From Streptomyces venezuelae (lineage in GTDB: Bacteria; Actinomycetota; Actinomycetes; Streptomycetales; Streptomycetaceae), in NCBI RefSeq assembly GCF_008642375.1, contig NZ_CP029194.1, positions 8,240,501 through 8,304,500 on the forward strand: DNA of 64,000 bases, given 5' to 3'. Below the pieces are notes generated by a model. That model did no database searches. It was given only the letters and a program-made list of their open reading frames with translations, and was not told the DNA's origin. Position 1 is the first letter of the stretch. The number at the start of each line of letters is the position of its first letter. This document shows positions 8,322 through 16,812 of the stretch, piece by piece. The position numbers and the translations under genes are program-made.

Positions 8322-10291
8322 CTTCCACCGCCACTCCTGTCACTCCGGGCTCCACGACCGGCGTCGCCCCCGGGCCCGGGGCGCTGCGTTCCCTCGCGCC
8401 CCATCGCGGCCGACTGATCGGAGCGGGCGCGGCCGTCGCGTTCGTTCTCGGTTCCGTACTCCTGGGCGGCGGCAGCTGGCCCGCTTCGCTCGCCGTCGAT
8501 CTGTCCGGGCCGCTGGACCGCACCAGCGACTGGATCATCGACAACCGCGACGGCCACCCGCTGTTCCTCCACTTCCTCGGACACGTCAGCAACGCCGTGG
8601 TCGTGTCCGTCCGCGCCGTGTACCTGGTGCTGCTCGCACTCGGCTGGGCCGGCGTCACCGCCGCCGCCGGGCTCGTGGCCTGGCGTGTCGCGGGCGTGCG
8701 GCTCGCCCTGACGTCCGTCGCGGCCTTCGCCGTGTGCGGACTGCTCGGCATGTGGGTGCCCACCATGCAGACGCTCGCGCTGATGGCGGTCGCCGTCGCC
8801 GCGTCCGTCCTGCTCGGCGGACTCCTCGGCCTCGCCGCCGGACTGTCGGACCGCCTGCACCGGATCCTGCGCCCGGTCCTCGACACCATGCAGGTGCTGC
8901 CGGCCTTCGCGTACCTCCTGCCCGTCGTCCTGGTCTTCGGCATCGGCGTACCCGCGGCCGTCCTCGCGACCGTCGTCTACGCCGCCCCGCCGATGGCCCG
9001 TCTCACCGCGCTCGGGCTGCGCGGCGCGGACGCCGGCGTCCTGGAGGCCGCCGCGTCCCTCGGCGCCACCGGCCGGCAGCGGCTGCTGACGGCCCGGCTG
9101 CCACTGGCCCGCAAGGAACTCCTGCTCGGCGTCAACCAGGCCATCATGATGGCCCTCGGCATGGCCGTGATCGCGTCCGTCATCGGCGCGGGAGGCCTCG
9201 GTGACCGCGTCTACCAGGCACTGGGCTCCGTCGACGTCGGTGCCGCGCTCGCCGCCGGTGTGCCGATCGTGCTGCTCGCCGTCGTCCTGGACCGGGTCAC
9301 CGCCGCGGCCGGGGAGCGGCTCGGCGCGGCTCCGGCCCGCCGGGCCGGATTCGGCTGGGCCGTCGCTCTCGCGGTGACCTCCGTCGTCGCCGTCGCGGGC
9401 CGCCTGTCCGACCGGCTCGCCTGGCCCCACTCCTGGACGGTCGACATCGCCGGACCCGTCAACGGGGCGGTCGACTGGATGACCGCCCACCTCTACTCCG
9501 GTGTACCCCTCGTCGGCGGGACCGCCGACTGGGCGGGACGTTTCACCACCTGGGTCCTCAACCCCCTGCGCGACGGCCTCCACTGGCTGCCCTGGTGGGC
9601 GGTTCTGCTGACCGTCGGCGCACTCGCCCTGCTCATCGGCACCTGGCGCACCGCCACGACCGCCGTCCTCGCGATGGCGGCGATCGGCGTGCTCGGAGTC
9701 TGGGACCCGGCGCTCGACACGCTGTCCCAGGTCCTGGCCGCCGTCACCGTGACGCTGCTGCTCGGCCTCGCCCTCGGGGTCGCCGCGGCCCGCAGCAGCC
9801 GCACGGGACGCGCGCTGCGTCCGGTTCTCGACGTCTTCCAGACGATGCCGCAGTTCGTGTATCTGATCCCCGTCGTCGCCCTGTTCGGTGTCGGCCGCGC
9901 CCCGGCCGTCGCTGCCGCCGTGGTCTACGCACTGCCCGCGGTGGTACGGATCACGGCCCAGGGACTGGGCGCCGTGGACCCGGCCGCGCTGGAGTCCTCG
10001 CGCTCCCTGGGCGCGACCGGGCGGCAGCAGCTCTTCCAGGTACAGCTGCCATTGGCCCGGCCCGCGCTGCTGCTCGCCGTCAACCAGGGCGTGGTCCTGG
10101 TCCTCGCCGTCGTCGTCATCGGCGGCCTCGTGGGCGGCGGCGCACTCGGATACGACGCGGTCTTCGGCCTCGCCCAGGGCGACCTCGCGACCGGCCTGGT
10201 CGCCGGTGCCGCGATCGTCTGCCTCGGCCTGATGCTCGACCGCGTCACCCAGCCGACGGAACGCCGCGGCCTCGCCGGAAAGGGGGCCTGA
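8318..10291 (+). CDS. Double-length betaine/choline ABC importer permease (ProW-like)
   Basis: A 657-residue membrane protein made of two tandem ProW/OpuAB-type permease units. Each has its own cytoplasmic EAA loop: EAAASLGATGRQRLLTARLPL in the first half and ESSRSLGATGRQQLFQVQLPL in the second. The halves are alike (each ends its loop region with a GxGGLG- or GGGALG-like turn), so this looks like a gene duplication and fusion that supplies both transmembrane subunits in one chain. The ATG at 8318 overlaps the preceding 33-codon frame; the longer open frame upstream is Arg-rich and rejected. The binding lipoprotein gene starts 1 bp after its stop. Confidence 0.9.
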   Translation: MTSTATPVTPGSTTGVAPGPGALRSLAPHRGRLIGAGAAVAFVLGSVLLGGGSWPASLAVDLSGPLDRTSDWIIDNRDGHPLFLHFLGHVSNAVVVSVRAVYLVLLALGWAGVTAAAGLVAWRVAGVRLALTSVAAFAVCGLLGMWVPTMQTLALMAVAVAASVLLGGLLGLAAGLSDRLHRILRPVLDTMQVLPAFAYLLPVVLVFGIGVPAAVLATVVYAAPPMARLTALGLRGADAGVLEAAASLGATGRQRLLTARLPLARKELLLGVNQAIMMALGMAVIASVIGAGGLGDRVYQALGSVDVGAALAAGVPIVLLAVVLDRVTAAAGERLGAAPARRAGFGWAVALAVTSVVAVAGRLSDRLAWPHSWTVDIAGPVNGAVDWMTAHLYSGVPLVGGTADWAGRFTTWVLNPLRDGLHWLPWWAVLLTVGALALLIGTWRTATTAVLAMAAIGVLGVWDPALDTLSQVLAAVTVTLLLGLALGVAAARSSRTGRALRPVLDVFQTMPQFVYLIPVVALFGVGRAPAVAAAVVYALPAVVRITAQGLGAVDPAALESSRSLGATGRQQLFQVQLPLARPALLLAVNQGVVLVLAVVVIGGLVGGGALGYDAVFGLAQGDLATGLVAGAAIVCLGLMLDRVTQPTERRGLAGKGA

Positions 10292-10292
10292 G

Positions 10293-11255
10293 ATGGCTCG
10301 TACGCACATCACCGCACTCGTGACCGCGGCCGCCCTGGCGGCCGGCCTCACCGGCTGCGGCGCCGCCGACATGACCCGGCAGGCATCCCCGTACGCCGAC
10401 GCGAAGAGCTCCCGCACGGTGACCCTGTCCACGCAGTCGTGGGTGGGCGCGCAGGCCAACGTCGCCGTCGCCCAGTACCTGCTGGAGCACGAGCTCGGCT
10501 ACCGGGTGGACACGGTCCAGATCGACGAGGTCCCCGCCTGGGACGCGCTCAGCCAGGGCCGGGTGGACGCCATCCTGGAGGACTGGGGTCACCCGGAGCA
10601 GGAGAAGCGGTACATCGACGACAAGGGGACGATCGCCCGGGGCGGAGACCTCGGGGTGACCGGCCACATCGGCTGGTACGTGCCGACGTACTTCGCCGAG
10701 CAGCACCCGGACGTCACCGACTGGCGGAGCCTGAACAAGTACGCCGACGTGTTCCGCACCGCGGAGAGCGGCGGCAAGGGCCAGTTGCTGGACGGCTCCC
10801 CGTCCTACGTCACGAACGACAAGGCACTCGTGAACAGCCTGGACCTCGACTACCAGGTCGTGTTCGCGGGCTCCGAGGCGGCGCAGATCACGCAGATCAA
10901 GCAGTTCGCCAAGGAGAAGAAGCCGTTCCTGACCTACTGGTACAAGCCCCAGTGGCTGTTCGAGAAGGTCCCCATGACGGAGGTGAAGCTGCCCGCCTAC
11001 AAGGAGGGCTGCGACGCCGACCCGGAGAAGGTGGCCTGCGCCTACCCGCACACGCGGCTGCAGAAGTTCCTCAACGCCCGCTTCGCCGACGGAGGCGGTG
11101 ACGCCGCCTCCTTCCTGAAGAGGTTCCGCTGGACGACCGAGGACCAGAACGAGGTCGCCCTGATGATCGCGGAGCAGAAGCTGTCGCCGCAGGAGGCGGC
11201 GGGGCGCTGGGTGAAGGAGAACGAGACCACCTGGCGGGCGTGGCTCCCGTCCTGA
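10293..11255 (+). CDS. Betaine/choline ABC importer substrate-binding lipoprotein (ProX-like)
   Basis: A 320-residue exported lipoprotein. The signal peptide ends in the lipobox GLTGC with lipidated Cys22. The mature part is an OpuAC/ProX-type binding domain with repeated Trp and Tyr residues (STQSWVGAQANV, EDWGHPEQEKRY, FLTYWYKPQWLF). Such residues commonly form the aromatic cage that holds the quaternary ammonium group; I infer this rather than mapping each one. It is the last gene of the operon, 1 bp after the permease, and a strong hairpin follows. Binding of choline versus glycine betaine cannot be decided from sequence; oxidation genes in the same operon make choline plausible. Confidence 0.92.
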   Translation: MARTHITALVTAAALAAGLTGCGAADMTRQASPYADAKSSRTVTLSTQSWVGAQANVAVAQYLLEHELGYRVDTVQIDEVPAWDALSQGRVDAILEDWGHPEQEKRYIDDKGTIARGGDLGVTGHIGWYVPTYFAEQHPDVTDWRSLNKYADVFRTAESGGKGQLLDGSPSYVTNDKALVNSLDLDYQVVFAGSEAAQITQIKQFAKEKKPFLTYWYKPQWLFEKVPMTEVKLPAYKEGCDADPEKVACAYPHTRLQKFLNARFADGGGDAASFLKRFRWTTEDQNEVALMIAEQKLSPQEAAGRWVKENETTWRAWLPS

Positions 11256-11259
11256 CACC

Positions 11260-11298
11260 GGTGCGGCGGCCCGGACGCGCACGCCGGTCCGCCGCACC
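11260..11298. terminator. Hairpin between convergent genes
   Basis: A 10-bp perfect stem (GGTGCGGCGG at 11260-11269 with CCGCCGCACC at 11289-11298) encloses an inner CCGG/CCGG pairing. It lies between the end of the betaine operon and the convergent antiporter gene, so it can terminate from both sides. There is no T-tract, as is usual in streptomycetes. Confidence 0.6.
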
Positions 11299-11326
11299 TT
11301 CCACCCTCCGGCCCCGCCTCCCCACC

Positions 11327-12559
11327 TCATTCCGCGCCCCGAAGCTCCCGGGAGGCTCGCCGGCGGCGGGCGTAGAGGCGGCCGACGGGTTCGGCGCTCA
11401 GGCCGTGCAGGACGATGCTGACCATGACCGTGATCACCATCACCCGGGACACGAAGTCACCGCCGCCGGCGGCGGGCAGCTCGATCGCGGCGAGGAGGCC
11501 GAAGACCACCGTGGTCGCTCCTCGGGGCCCCATCCACCCGAGGAACAGCCGGTCGGTCAGGGACAGCTCCGTACCGATCAGCGCGAGCATCACGGGCACC
11601 AGGCGCACCAGGGTGACGGCGAGGACGGCGTAGAGGATCACGGAGAGGTGGAAACCGTCCCAGAACTCGTCGTTGACCATCTGGCCGAAGAGGAACCACA
11701 GGGCGAGCGTCAACAGTGTCGACAGGTCGTCGGTCATCTGCACCGCGTCCTCCGGAAGACGACGCAGCGCCGGCGCGATGCAGACACCGGCCACGAAGGA
11801 CGCGACGAAGCCGTTCCCGCCCAGGGACACGGACAGGGTGTACGCGGCGATCGGCACGCTCAGCACCGCGAGCCGCGTCGCGGCGGGCAGCGTCCAGCCC
11901 TTCGCCCAGGACCGGCGCAGCAGCCCTCCGGCCAGCCAGCCCACGAGCGAGCCCGCCCCGACCGCCAAGACCGCCGCTCCGACGGCGGTGAGGAGGGCCT
12001 CGGCGTAGTCGCCGCCGGCCGTGCGGGACGCGGCGGCGCCGGCCACGCAGAGCAGGAAGACCGGTGAGATGACCCCGTCGTTCAGGCCGCCCTCGACGTT
12101 GAGTACCTCCCGGAGGCGAGCGGGCACGCGCCTGTCCCTGACCAAGGCCCCGGCGAGCGCCAGATCGAGAGGGACGACGACGGTCGCCAGTACCGCCAGG
12201 ACCCATCCGGGCTGGTCGGGGAAGAAGGCGAGAGAGGCCAGGAAGGCGGCGCCCAGGGTCAGCGGCAGCGCGACCCCCAGGAGGCGGGCGACGATGTTCC
12301 GCTCCCGCCGGATCACACCGGCCGGCACCTCGGTCGCGTCGACGAAGAGCAGCAGGGCGACGATGATCTCCACCGTCCGCTCGAACCCGCCGAGGTCTCC
12401 GAAGTCGAAGGCGAGCGGCGGGTCCGAGCCGCTGGTGAGGGCGATGCCCGCCAGCATCATGGCGATCGGTGCGGTGATGCTCCATCGCGCGAGCCGGTAC
12501 GACAGGACGCACCACATGAACAGAATGCCCGCGATGACGGTGCCGGCAGACAAGACCAT
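11327..12559 (-). CDS. CPA1/NhaP-type cation:proton antiporter
   Basis: A roughly 410-residue membrane protein with about 12 hydrophobic helices. The family landmark EGGLNDGVISPVFLL carries the Asn-Asp pair typical of cation:proton antiporters, and the membrane-loop LGWMGPRGATTVVFG is also characteristic. Role: exchange of Na+ or K+ for protons across the plasma membrane, in pH and salt homeostasis. I chose the ATG at 12559 because the first helix (MVLSAGTVIAGILF) starts there; the frame is open back to a GTG at 12649 but that extension is Cys-rich and unlike the family. Neither start has an ideal ribosome site. It lies downstream of the GlxA-like regulator on the same strand and may be read with it. 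Confidence 0.85.
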   Translation of the reverse strand: MVLSAGTVIAGILFMWCVLSYRLARWSITAPIAMMLAGIALTSGSDPPLAFDFGDLGGFERTVEIIVALLLFVDATEVPAGVIRRERNIVARLLGVALPLTLGAAFLASLAFFPDQPGWVLAVLATVVVPLDLALAGALVRDRRVPARLREVLNVEGGLNDGVISPVFLLCVAGAAASRTAGGDYAEALLTAVGAAVLAVGAGSLVGWLAGGLLRRSWAKGWTLPAATRLAVLSVPIAAYTLSVSLGGNGFVASFVAGVCIAPALRRLPEDAVQMTDDLSTLLTLALWFLFGQMVNDEFWDGFHLSVILYAVLAVTLVRLVPVMLALIGTELSLTDRLFLGWMGPRGATTVVFGLLAAIELPAAGGGDFVSRVMVITVMVSIVLHGLSAEPVGRLYARRRRASRELRGAE

Positions 12560-12655
12560 CCGCGCTTTCGGAGGGGTTTTCTGACAGACGCAGCGTAAGG
12601 CGGGGCAGGCCTCGACACCTGCGAGCACGCCGACGGCGGCTCCGCCCACCCTGTG

Positions 12656-13774
12656 TCAGCGGCTCCGCGCGCCCTCCGCCGGAGCATCGGCTCCGGCAGT
12701 GCTGCCCCGCTCGGCCGGCGCTTCGGTTCCCTGGTGGGTTCCGACGGGTACCGGCGGGGCCGTGGTGCCGAAGGCGCGGCGATAGGCGGCGGGCGAGGTG
12801 CCGAAGGCCGTACGCATGTGAGCGCGCAGCGAGTTCCCGGAGCCGAGGCCGGCGCGGTGGGCGACGAGGTCGACGGGCAGGTCGGTGGTCTCGAGCAGCT
12901 GCTTGGCCAGTTCCAGTCGCTGACCCGTGAGCCACTGCACGGGGGTCATGCCGACCTCGTCGCGGAAGCGACGGGTGAAGGAGCGCAGGCTCATCCGCGC
13001 GTGCTCGGCGAGCCGGGCGAGGGTGAGCGGTTCGGCCAGGTGCTCCAGGGCCCAGGCGCGGGTGGCCGTGGTGCTGGCCAGGGTGGGCTCGGGGACGGGC
13101 CGGTCGATGAACTGCGCCTGTCCTCCGTCCCGCCACGGCGGCACGACGCACATGCGGGCGGCGCGGTTCGCCGCCGCCGCACCGTGGTCGCGGCGGATCA
13201 TGTGCAGGCACAGGTCGACACCCGCGGCCACGCCCGCGGAGGTCAGCACGTCGCCGTCGTCCACGAAGAGCACGTCCTCGTCGACCTTGACCCGGGGGTA
13301 GGCCCGGCGGAACTCCGGCGCCAGGTTCCAGTGCGTGGTGGCCGGCCGGCCGTCGAGGAGACCGGCGGCGGCCAGTACGTAGGACCCGGTGCAGATGGAC
13401 ACCAGGCGGGTGCCTGGCCGGATGCCGGCGATGGCCGCGGCGACCTCGGGCGGGAGCGGGCCGCCGTGCCCGAGCTCCGGCATGGCGTGCGTGGGCGGGA
13501 GGACGACGGTGTCGGCGGCGGCCAGGGCCTCGGGACCGGCCGCGGGCTGCACGGTGAACCCGGCGTCGCTCGGGACGGGGGCCCCGTCCGCCGTGCAGAT
13601 CGTGACCTCGTACAGGGGGCGGCCCTCCGCGTCCTCGACGCAGCCGAAGACCCGGGAGGGGATCCCGAGCTCGAACGGTGGCACTCCGGGCAGCGCGAGC
13701 ACGGCGACCCGGTGCGGTGTCGCCCGGGGCCCCTCGTGGCTGTCCGGCGTCATCCGTCCGACCGTTTCCCTCAT
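12656..13774 (-). CDS. GlxA-like transcriptional regulator (DJ-1/PfpI + AraC HTH)
   Basis: A 372-residue regulator. Residues about 20-195 form a class-I glutamine-amidotransferase-like (DJ-1/PfpI) sensor with the nucleophile-elbow region VSICTGSYVLAAAG. Residues about 225-330 are a double AraC HTH with LARLAEHARMSLRSFTRRFRDEVG and HRAGLGSGNSLRAHMRTAFG. The last 40 residues are a low-complexity tail. Family members such as GlxA, FtrA and ArgR-like proteins sense small metabolites and act as activators. It is divergent from an NADPH oxidoreductase with a 127-bp shared promoter holding a perfect dyad, so that gene is the obvious target. The ATG at 13774 has AGGA about 8 bp upstream; 13753 is an alternative. 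Confidence 0.9.
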   Translation of the reverse strand: MRETVGRMTPDSHEGPRATPHRVAVLALPGVPPFELGIPSRVFGCVEDAEGRPLYEVTICTADGAPVPSDAGFTVQPAAGPEALAAADTVVLPPTHAMPELGHGGPLPPEVAAAIAGIRPGTRLVSICTGSYVLAAAGLLDGRPATTHWNLAPEFRRAYPRVKVDEDVLFVDDGDVLTSAGVAAGVDLCLHMIRRDHGAAAANRAARMCVVPPWRDGGQAQFIDRPVPEPTLASTTATRAWALEHLAEPLTLARLAEHARMSLRSFTRRFRDEVGMTPVQWLTGQRLELAKQLLETTDLPVDLVAHRAGLGSGNSLRAHMRTAFGTSPAAYRRAFGTTAPPVPVGTHQGTEAPAERGSTAGADAPAEGARSR

Positions 13775-13794
13775 GGCCAGATCCTGTCACATGC

Positions 13795-13808
13795 TGGCCG
13801 AACGGCCA
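13795..13808. promoter_or_regulatory. Perfect dyad operator between regulator and oxidoreductase
   Basis: TGGCC-GAAC-GGCCA is a perfect 5+5 bp inverted repeat with a 4-bp centre, 21 bp upstream of the regulator start and 94 bp before the oxidoreductase start. Its position suggests an operator for the GlxA-like regulator; the assignment is inference. Confidence 0.4.
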
Positions 13809-13901
13809 ATACCGCGTGGGACCGGCGTACCGGATCGTGGACTCATCGCCGCCGGAAGAGTTCCGGGGGCGCGCCGGTCGAGACGGAAACGAGGCGGACA
13901 C

Positions 13902-14825
13902 ATGCGTGCGGTGGTCGTGGAGCAGTGGGGCGGACCCGAGAACCTGGTGGAGCGCGAGGTGGAGCGCCCCACGCCCGGTCTGAACGAGGTCCTGGTGCGG
14001 GTCCACGCGGCCGGAGTGAACCCCGTGGACTGGAAGACCCGCGCGGGCGGGGCCCTCATCGAGTGGGGCGCCGTGCCGGCCGTCGGGTGGGACGTGTCCG
14101 GCACGGTGGAGGCCGTGGGTCCCGGCGTGGGGATCTTCCGCCCCGGCGACGAGGTCTTCGGCATGCCGCTGTTCCCCCGGCAGGCCGGCGGATACGCCGA
14201 GTACGTGGTGGCCCCGGCCCGGCACCTCGCCCCCAAGCCCGCCTCGCTCAGCCACGTGGAGGCCGCGGCGCTGCCGCTGGCCGCGCTCACCGCCTGGCAG
14301 GCCCTCGTCGACACCGCGGACGTCCGTCCCGGGGAGCGGGTGCTGGTGCACGCCGCGGCCGGAGGGGTGGGGCACTTCGCCGTACAGATCGCCAAGGCGC
14401 GAGGCGCGTACGTCATCGGGACCGCGAGCGCCGCCAAGCACGACCTGGTGAGGGAGCTGGGCGCGGACGAGGTGATCGACTACCGCGAGAACCGCTTCGA
14501 GGACGTGGTCTCGGGAGTGGACGTCGTCCTCGACGGCCTCGGCGGGGAGACGGCCGAGCGCTCGCTCACGGTGCTCCGTGAGGGCGGCAGGCTGATCACC
14601 CTGCCGGGACCGGACGACGTCCCCGCCGCCCCGGACGGCGTGCTGGCGGCCTGGGTCCTGGTCGAACCCGACCACCTCGGCCTGAGGGAGATCGCGTCCC
14701 TCGTGGAGAAGGGGCAGCTGAAGCCGGTGGTCGACACCGTCCTGCCGCTCGCCGAGGCCGCGAAGGCCCATGAGATCGGCGAACGGGGCCGCACCACCGG
14801 GAAGATCGTCCTGACGGTCGCCTGA
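13902..14825 (+). CDS. NADP-dependent medium-chain (quinone-type) oxidoreductase
   Basis: A 307-residue zinc-free medium-chain dehydrogenase/reductase of the quinone oxidoreductase (QOR) branch. It has the N-terminal GroES-like domain (VRVHAAGVNPVDWKTRAG) and a Rossmann domain with VLVHAAAGGVGHFAVQIAKARGA. The zinc-binding Cys/His set is absent, as in QOR enzymes. The expected activity is NADPH-dependent reduction of quinones or activated alkenes. The ATG at 13902 opens exactly at the family N-terminus (MRAVVVEQWGGPE); an upstream open frame is not homologous. It is divergent from the GlxA-like regulator and probably controlled by it. Substrate unknown. Confidence 0.9.
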   Translation: MRAVVVEQWGGPENLVEREVERPTPGLNEVLVRVHAAGVNPVDWKTRAGGALIEWGAVPAVGWDVSGTVEAVGPGVGIFRPGDEVFGMPLFPRQAGGYAEYVVAPARHLAPKPASLSHVEAAALPLAALTAWQALVDTADVRPGERVLVHAAAGGVGHFAVQIAKARGAYVIGTASAAKHDLVRELGADEVIDYRENRFEDVVSGVDVVLDGLGGETAERSLTVLREGGRLITLPGPDDVPAAPDGVLAAWVLVEPDHLGLREIASLVEKGQLKPVVDTVLPLAEAAKAHEIGERGRTTGKIVLTVA

Positions 14826-14904
14826 CCCGCGGCCGACGGCCCGGCCACCCCCGTGGCGCGCCGGGTACGCCCGCGTGACCCGGCGCCGCCGGCCGGCCGT
14901 CGGA

Positions 14905-15065
14905 TCAGCCGGACGCCGGGCTCGTGCGCGTGAAGTGCACGCACACGACGTGAGTGTCGTCGGTCGACGCGGCCCTCGCTGTCCTGCCAGTGGTCGGCGT
15001 GAACGCGGCGCCAGTGGGCGACGTCGGTGCAGCCCTCGCCCTCGGCCCGGGCCTGGAGGCCGCTT
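14905..15065 (-). pseudogene. Remnant of an ASCH-domain gene (frameshifted, N-terminus lost)
   Basis: On the minus strand one frame reads LQARAEGEGCTDVAHWRRVHADHW, closely resembling the C-terminal part of ASCH-domain proteins (an acidic AEGEG motif followed by W-R-x-x-H). After about 10 more codons the frame turns into unrelated Arg-rich sequence. A different frame then supplies THVVCVHFTRTSPASG and a stop at 14905, which resembles the usual last strand of these proteins (a VVC.RF-like motif). The simplest reading is a decayed gene with one frameshift near 14955-14965 and no intact N-terminal half. ASCH proteins bind nucleic acid. The family match is from memory of motifs, so confidence is moderate. 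The rest of 14826-15252 holds nothing else I can support. Confidence 0.45.
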
Positions 15066-15252
15066 TCCGCCTGCCGCGGAGAGGGCGGTGCCCGGCCTCC
15101 GGTGGTGGCCTCGGGCGAGTGGGCGCAGGGTGGGACGTGTGTGCGCGGGGCGGAGAGGGCCGCCGCCCCGCTGTCGCGCGCCCGCCCGTACCCGGGGCCG
15201 TCCCCGATCGAGGGGTGCGCCACGCCCGACGCGAGGAAAGGCAGCACGAGCG

Positions 15253-16773
15253 ATGACCGACAGCCGACCCGCCACCACGACCGATTCCGGTGCCCCGGTG
15301 GAGAGCGACGAACACTCGCTCACCCTGGGCCCGGGCGGTCCGATCCTGATGCAGGACGCCTACCTGATCGAGCAGATGGCGCAGTTCAACCGAGAACGGA
15401 TCCCGGAGCGCCAGCCGCACGCCAAGGGCAGCGGCGCGTTCGGCCGCTTCGAGGTCACCCACGACGTCAGCGGCTACACCAAGGCGGCGCTGTTCCAGCC
15501 CGGCACCCGCACCGATCTGGTCGTCCGTTTCTCCACCGTCGCCGGCGAGCGCGGCAGCCCGGACACCTGGCGCGACCCGCGCGGCTTCGCGGTGAAGTTC
15601 TACACCAGCGAAGGCAATTACGACATGGTCGGCAACAACACGCCGGTGTTCTTCGTCAAGGACCCCATGAAGTTCCAGCACTTCATCAGGTCCCAGAAGC
15701 GCCGCGCGGACAACAACCTGCGTGACCACGACATGCAGTGGGACTTCTGGACGCTCTCCCCGGAGTCCGCCCACCAGGTCACCTGGCTGATGGGGGACCG
15801 TGGCATCCCGCGCTCCTGGCGCCACATGAACGGCTACACGTCCCACACCTACATGTGGATCAACGCGTCCGGCGAGCGGTTCTGGGTGAAGTACCACTTC
15901 AAGACCGATCAGGGCATCGAGTTCTTCACCCAGCACGAGGCCGACCAGATGGCGGCCGTCGACACGGACTACCACACGCGAGACCTGTTCGAGCACATCC
16001 GCGACGGCGACTTCCCGAGCTGGACCCTGCACGTGCAGGTCATGCCGTACGAGAAGGCCGCGGACTACCGGTTCAACCCCTTCGACCTCACCAAGGTCTG
16101 GCCGCACGGGGACTACCCGCTCATCCCGGTGGGCCGCATGACACTCGACCGCAACCCGACCGACAACCACGCCGAGATCGAGCAGGCCGCCTTCCAGCCC
16201 AACAACCTCGTCCCCGGCATCGGACCCAGCCCCGACCGGATGCTGCTGGCCCGGCTGTTCTCGTATGCGGACGCCCACCGCCACCGCATCGGCGGCAACT
16301 ACCAGCAGCTGCCCGTGAACGCGCCCGTCGTCGACGTCCACACGTACTCGAAGGACGGCGCGATGGCCTACCGCAAAACGGCCGACCCGGTCTACGCCCC
16401 GAACTCCAAGGGCGGTCCGGCCGCCGACACCGCGCGCCACGGGTCTCCGCCCAGCTGGACGGCGGATGGCGAGATCACCAGGGCGGCCTACGTCTCCCAC
16501 CCAGAGGACGACGACTGGGGCCAGCCCGGCACTCTCGTGCGCGAGGTCCTGGACGACGAGGCCCGCGACCGCCTGGTGGACAACGTCGTCGGCCACCTCC
16601 TCAACGGCGTCACCGAGCCCGTCCTGGAGCGTGCCTTCGCCTACTGGACGAACATCGACAGGACCCTCGGCGAGCGCATCGCCCAAGGCGTCCGGGCGAA
16701 AGCCGACGAGAAGGACCCCAAGGCCGCCGAACAGGGCAACCCGGCGCGCCGTTCCATGCAGCAGAAGGCCTGA
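15253..16773 (+). CDS. Monofunctional haem catalase
   Basis: A 506-residue clade-3-sized catalase that breaks hydrogen peroxide into water and oxygen in the cytoplasm. The distal catalytic His56 lies in PERQPHAKGSGAFGRFEVTHD, the distal Asn in YDMVGNNTPVFFVKD, and the haem-ligand Tyr in RLFSYADAHRHRIGGN. Length and motif order are normal. The ATG at 15253 is preceded by AGGAAAG at 15234-15240; the longer open frame upstream is Arg-rich and rejected. No CatR/FurA-type regulator gene is adjacent, unlike some streptomycete catalase loci, and the 427 bp upstream holds only an ASCH remnant. The next gene is convergent, 39 bp away. Confidence 0.97.
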   Translation: MTDSRPATTTDSGAPVESDEHSLTLGPGGPILMQDAYLIEQMAQFNRERIPERQPHAKGSGAFGRFEVTHDVSGYTKAALFQPGTRTDLVVRFSTVAGERGSPDTWRDPRGFAVKFYTSEGNYDMVGNNTPVFFVKDPMKFQHFIRSQKRRADNNLRDHDMQWDFWTLSPESAHQVTWLMGDRGIPRSWRHMNGYTSHTYMWINASGERFWVKYHFKTDQGIEFFTQHEADQMAAVDTDYHTRDLFEHIRDGDFPSWTLHVQVMPYEKAADYRFNPFDLTKVWPHGDYPLIPVGRMTLDRNPTDNHAEIEQAAFQPNNLVPGIGPSPDRMLLARLFSYADAHRHRIGGNYQQLPVNAPVVDVHTYSKDGAMAYRKTADPVYAPNSKGGPAADTARHGSPPSWTADGEITRAAYVSHPEDDDWGQPGTLVREVLDDEARDRLVDNVVGHLLNGVTEPVLERAFAYWTNIDRTLGERIAQGVRAKADEKDPKAAEQGNPARRSMQQKA

Positions 16774-16812
16774 AGGAACCCGCGGAACCCCGTGGCCGGC
16801 TCGGGGACACGC

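Noticed and set aside
14954..15256. 100-codon plus-strand frame before the catalase
   Set aside because: It is low-complexity, has no ribosome site and lies antisense to the ASCH remnant.
11457..15323. 1,288-residue minus-strand frame spanning antiporter, regulator and oxidoreductase
   Set aside because: Composition is that of a shadow frame (Arg/Pro/Gly-rich), and three well-recognised genes occupy the same DNA.
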